A stretch of DNA of 5,734 nucleotides, taken from the NCBI GenBank assembly GCA_045539515.1, contig JAZQFN010000052.1, positions 1 through 5,734 on the forward strand, in the 5' to 3' direction. The notes under the pieces were generated by a model. It was not told where the DNA came from. It ran no database searches and saw nothing but the letters and a program-made list of their open reading frames with translations. A program made the position numbers and the translations under genes. How positions within the stretch are numbered: position 1 is the first letter of the stretch; each line of letters opens with the position of its first letter. Source of the stretch: RGIG8748 sp045539515 (GTDB lineage: Bacteria > Bacillota > Clostridia > UMGS1810). This document shows, piece by piece, positions 4,902 to 5,734 of this stretch.

Positions 4902-5734
4902 AAGAATTTTCGGAAGACATAAGTTTAAAAGCAGAAGAAATCAAAATAAAGCTTAAAGACCTTACCTTTGAGGATACTCTTGTATTTCCGTTATTTACAG
5001 ATTTACATACGGAAGATGCTATGTCGGATTCTTCCCAAAAGCTTTTTAAAGCACTGAAAATTCTTAAATCCAAAGTGAAGTTTCACGGAGTAATAAACCT
5101 GGGTGATAATTTTGCAATGCTTGGCAGGGAATTTCAAATAGAAAATAATGAGCTTAAAAGGAGAATCAACTCACTTCTGGATAAGCTATATGAAACATGC
5201 TCATGTCCGGTAATAAATGTTCACGGCAATCACGATGCCATAGGTACTGATTTCTTTAAGCCCGATTTCTGGAATGAGTGTGTAAAGGATAAATACGGTC
5301 TTGAAAATGCCGTATACGGAGAGGGTGCTTATTACTACACAGACTTTGATGATTGCAATACAAGATTTGTGGTGCTTTCCATACCTCACGATTCAGACCT
5401 TGAAGCGGAAAATCCCACACCAATATGGAGCTTTGGCAAAAAGCAACTTGACTGGGTAAAAAACACAGCCTTAGTTACCGATAGGAAAATAATTATTCTT
5501 TGTCATTCGCCCTTTTATGACGAGTACCGGGGAGAGTACGGTGACGTAATGTATAGCCATTGGAGTACTATCCGAACTCCGATTTTAAGATACAAAAATC
5601 GCTCTAATCATCACCAAAATACTCGCCAATCCGACAGGATTACCTGCGTTTTTGGCTCGATTATAACGATTTTTGATAATCTTAAAATTCTTCGACCTGA
5701 AAATCTTGTATTTTTGAATAGATTTTGGTGCGGA
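4898..5734 (+). CDS. Metallophosphoesterase, 3' end outside the window and probably altered
   Basis: The frame is open for 279 codons to the window edge. It encodes a calcineurin-like metallophosphoesterase with a dinuclear metal centre. The first four family motifs are present: DLH (35-37), GDN (69-71), GNHD (110-113) and a lone His in LCHSP (202-204 region, H203). No signal peptide is visible, so it is probably cytoplasmic; the substrate is unknown. Its ATG overlaps the stop of the preceding gene (ATGA, 4898-4901). There is only a weak GAGTGG upstream, so translation probably depends on coupling. The fifth motif, GHxH, should appear soon after His203 but is absent through residue 279. From about residue 220 the translation (HWSTIRTP onward, rich in Asn, Arg, Ile) no longer resembles the family and coincides with a quasi-palindromic repeat. 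The gene is therefore either interrupted by a repeat element or a divergent member continuing beyond the window. Confidence 0.75.
   Translation, partial: MKEFSEDISLKAEEIKIKLKDLTFEDTLVFPLFTDLHTEDAMSDSSQKLFKALKILKSKVKFHGVINLGDNFAMLGREFQIENNELKRRINSLLDKLYETCSCPVINVHGNHDAIGTDFFKPDFWNECVKDKYGLENAVYGEGAYYYTDFDDCNTRFVVLSIPHDSDLEAENPTPIWSFGKKQLDWVKNTALVTDRKIIILCHSPFYDEYRGEYGDVMYSHWSTIRTPILRYKNRSNHHQNTRQSDRITCVFGSIITIFDNLKILRPENLVFLNRFWCG
5562..5690. repeat. Nested quasi-palindromic element inside the 3' part of the phosphoesterase frame
   Basis: Pairs of complementary segments are arranged around a centre near 5634.5: CGATTTTTG (5667-5675) and TCTTAAAAT (5680-5688) against the reverse complements within 5581-5601; TAATC (5605-5609) with GATTA (5659-5663); CCAAAA (5614-5619) with TTTTGG (5650-5655); and AATCC (5628-5632) with GGATT (5637-5641) closing a GACA loop. 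A separate hairpin, GGAGT (5562-5566) with ACTCC (5576-5580), sits at its left edge. By hand count, 5581-5734 is about 34% GC, against about 41% for 5461-5560. Such nested symmetry is not expected of coding sequence and suggests a structured or mobile repeat. Its right boundary may lie beyond the window. Confidence 0.6.

Noticed and set aside
5201..5389. Minus-strand 62-codon frame
   Set aside because: It lies opposite the metallophosphoesterase motif region and has no ribosome site or recognisable product.

Overview
The window looks like chromosomal DNA from an anaerobic Firmicute, most likely a gut-type Clostridia. Base composition is moderate to AT-rich, Shine-Dalgarno sites are strong (AAGGAG, AGGAGG), one promoter is close to sigma-A consensus, and the genes encode a ferredoxin-dependent flavin enzyme set typical of strict anaerobes. 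All genes are on the + strand. No species can be named from the sequence alone.

Bases 1-493 carry no gene. They hold a terminator-like hairpin (1-25), an array of small stem-loops separated by TGAAAT on the left and its reverse complement ATTTCA on the right (29-196), a long hairpin with A- and T-tracts (226-275), and a TTTACA-17-TATAAT promoter (354-382). The predicted transcript from this promoter starts just before a perfect 12-bp inverted repeat (395-438).

Bases 494-3878 form a tight three-gene unit: etfB, etfA with an N-terminal single-cluster ferredoxin-like domain, and an FAD-linked lactate/glycolate-type 2-hydroxyacid dehydrogenase. This order and domain layout match the lactate-oxidising Ldh-EtfAB complex of Acetobacterium woodii (lctBCD). 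There, reduced ferredoxin drives the uphill transfer of electrons from lactate to NAD+ (electron confurcation). Lactate as the substrate here is an inference: no permease or racemase lies in the window.

After a 69-base gap with a small hairpin comes an NAD(P)-dependent D-2-hydroxyacid dehydrogenase (3948-4901). It has a Lys where NAD-specific members usually have Asp. It overlaps, through ATGA, a metallophosphoesterase frame (4898 to the window end). Four of the five metallophosphoesterase motifs are present. The C-terminal GHxH motif is not, and from about 5560 the reading frame runs into a quasi-palindromic, AT-richer repeat (about 5562-5690). That is the most suspicious piece of the window: it looks like a repeat element inserted into the end of the gene.

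Both window ends are therefore repeat-like, and they share an almost identical 14-base hairpin. This may mean the same element class flanks the locus, or that an assembly broke at repeats. I see no clearly new enzyme system. The most interesting parts are the two repeat structures, the operator- or leader-like inverted repeat, and the pairing of a soluble 2-hydroxyacid dehydrogenase with a confurcating flavin complex.
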